From: Paracnuella aquatica
Lineage (GTDB): Bacteria; Bacteroidota; Bacteroidia; Chitinophagales; Chitinophagaceae
Reading direction: 5' to 3'
Length of the DNA: 64,000 nt
Assembly (NCBI RefSeq): GCF_003332885.2
Contig: NZ_QOWJ01000017.1
Span: 58,024-122,023, forward strand
Shown here piece after piece: positions 63,778 through 64,000 of the stretch. Within the stretch, counting starts at the first letter, position 1. Each line of letters opens with the position of its first letter. Position numbers and translations under genes: made by a program. A model generated the notes under the pieces. It was not told where the DNA came from, did not search any database, and saw only the letters and a list, made by a program, of their open reading frames with translations.

Positions 63778-64000
63778 TATAATAAAAGGATTACTGAACT
63801 CTGCAGTATATTCGGCCCTACGGGCTATTTCCGCTGGAGTAACCGCGTTAATATTCGCCTATAGCAATTGCTTGCAAACAATATGGCAGGCTGTATGTCG
63901 TCAAAAGAAAGTGGACTAGTTCTTAGAGAGGGTTTTGCTGGGTTAAGTTCGTGATTTTTGTTTGATTTTTAGTATGTCGTTGGTGAAAAAGATGCCTCCG

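Noticed and set aside
63485-63919. 144-codon plus-strand frame at the right end
   Set aside because: Lies mostly antisense to the secreted protein gene; codon usage follows the opposite strand.
1-64000. CRISPR array or prophage
   Set aside because: No regularly spaced repeats and no phage structural or lysis genes were found.

Overview
The window reads as chromosome of a Bacteroidota bacterium, probably a Chitinophagaceae-like relative. The evidence is the TonB/SusC-style receptor with a carboxypeptidase-regulatory N-terminus, the RND pump fused to its outer-membrane channel, the Bacteroidota-type conjugation genes (TraE to TraN, RteC) and a large gliding/T9SS-type secreted protein ending in a CHU_C-like domain. 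No rRNA gene, intact tRNA gene or CRISPR array was seen.

Layout. (1) 1-3777, minus strand: nucleoside phosphorylase and Crp-family regulator, then a rhodanese/metallo-beta-lactamase (persulfide dioxygenase-like) protein and an MFS transporter cut by the window edge. Two perfect dyads lie between the regulator and the rhodanese gene. (2) 3787-20383: a metal and stress region with a secreted rhodanese, relics of a Rieske gene and a porin-like gene, a Cys-rich secreted protein, an HMA metallochaperone, a TonB receptor, ChrA, a methyltransferase, a P1B-type ATPase, a RcnA-like membrane protein, a Cys-rich four-helix copper-binding protein, a Fur-family regulator, a CusB-like adaptor and a CusA-TolC fusion. 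(3) 20838-26684: a complete type I restriction-modification operon hsdM-hsdS-hsdR. (4) 26923-29701: a GNAT acetyltransferase and a hybrid histidine kinase. (5) 30089-43767: a Bacteroidota conjugation module (RteC, XRE regulator, TraE, TraF, TraG, three TraI-like paralogues, TraJ, TraK, a TraL-position protein, TraM, TraN and accessory DNA-binding proteins). No relaxase, coupling protein or TraO/P/Q is visible. (6) 44191-49367: a tight four-gene operon centred on a 1087-residue STAND/NLR-like ATPase with TPR-like repeats. The small helical protein encoded just before it ends in a short motif (IYNVxGD) that recurs at the ATPase N-terminus, the arrangement expected of an amyloid-signalling (Bell/BASS-type) NLR defence system. 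(7) 49834-57673, minus strand: cupins, alcohol dehydrogenase, alpha/beta hydrolases (one split by an in-frame stop), a cyclophilin-like protein, an acetyltransferase and an AraC regulator. (8) 57674-60024: a tRNA 3'-end fragment with a terminator, a tyrosine recombinase and a ribbon-helix-helix protein. (9) 60100-63777, minus: the repeat-rich secreted adhesin-like protein.

The two cargo blocks (6) and (7) are delimited by three directly oriented copies of one intergenic repeat (about 43861, 49471 and 57811). In the first two copies, 11-bp inverted arms are held exactly 70 bp apart. The most interesting candidate system is block (6): an NLR ATPase, a putative amyloid-linked cell-death effector and two proteins of unknown family, packaged as a cassette beside a conjugation module.
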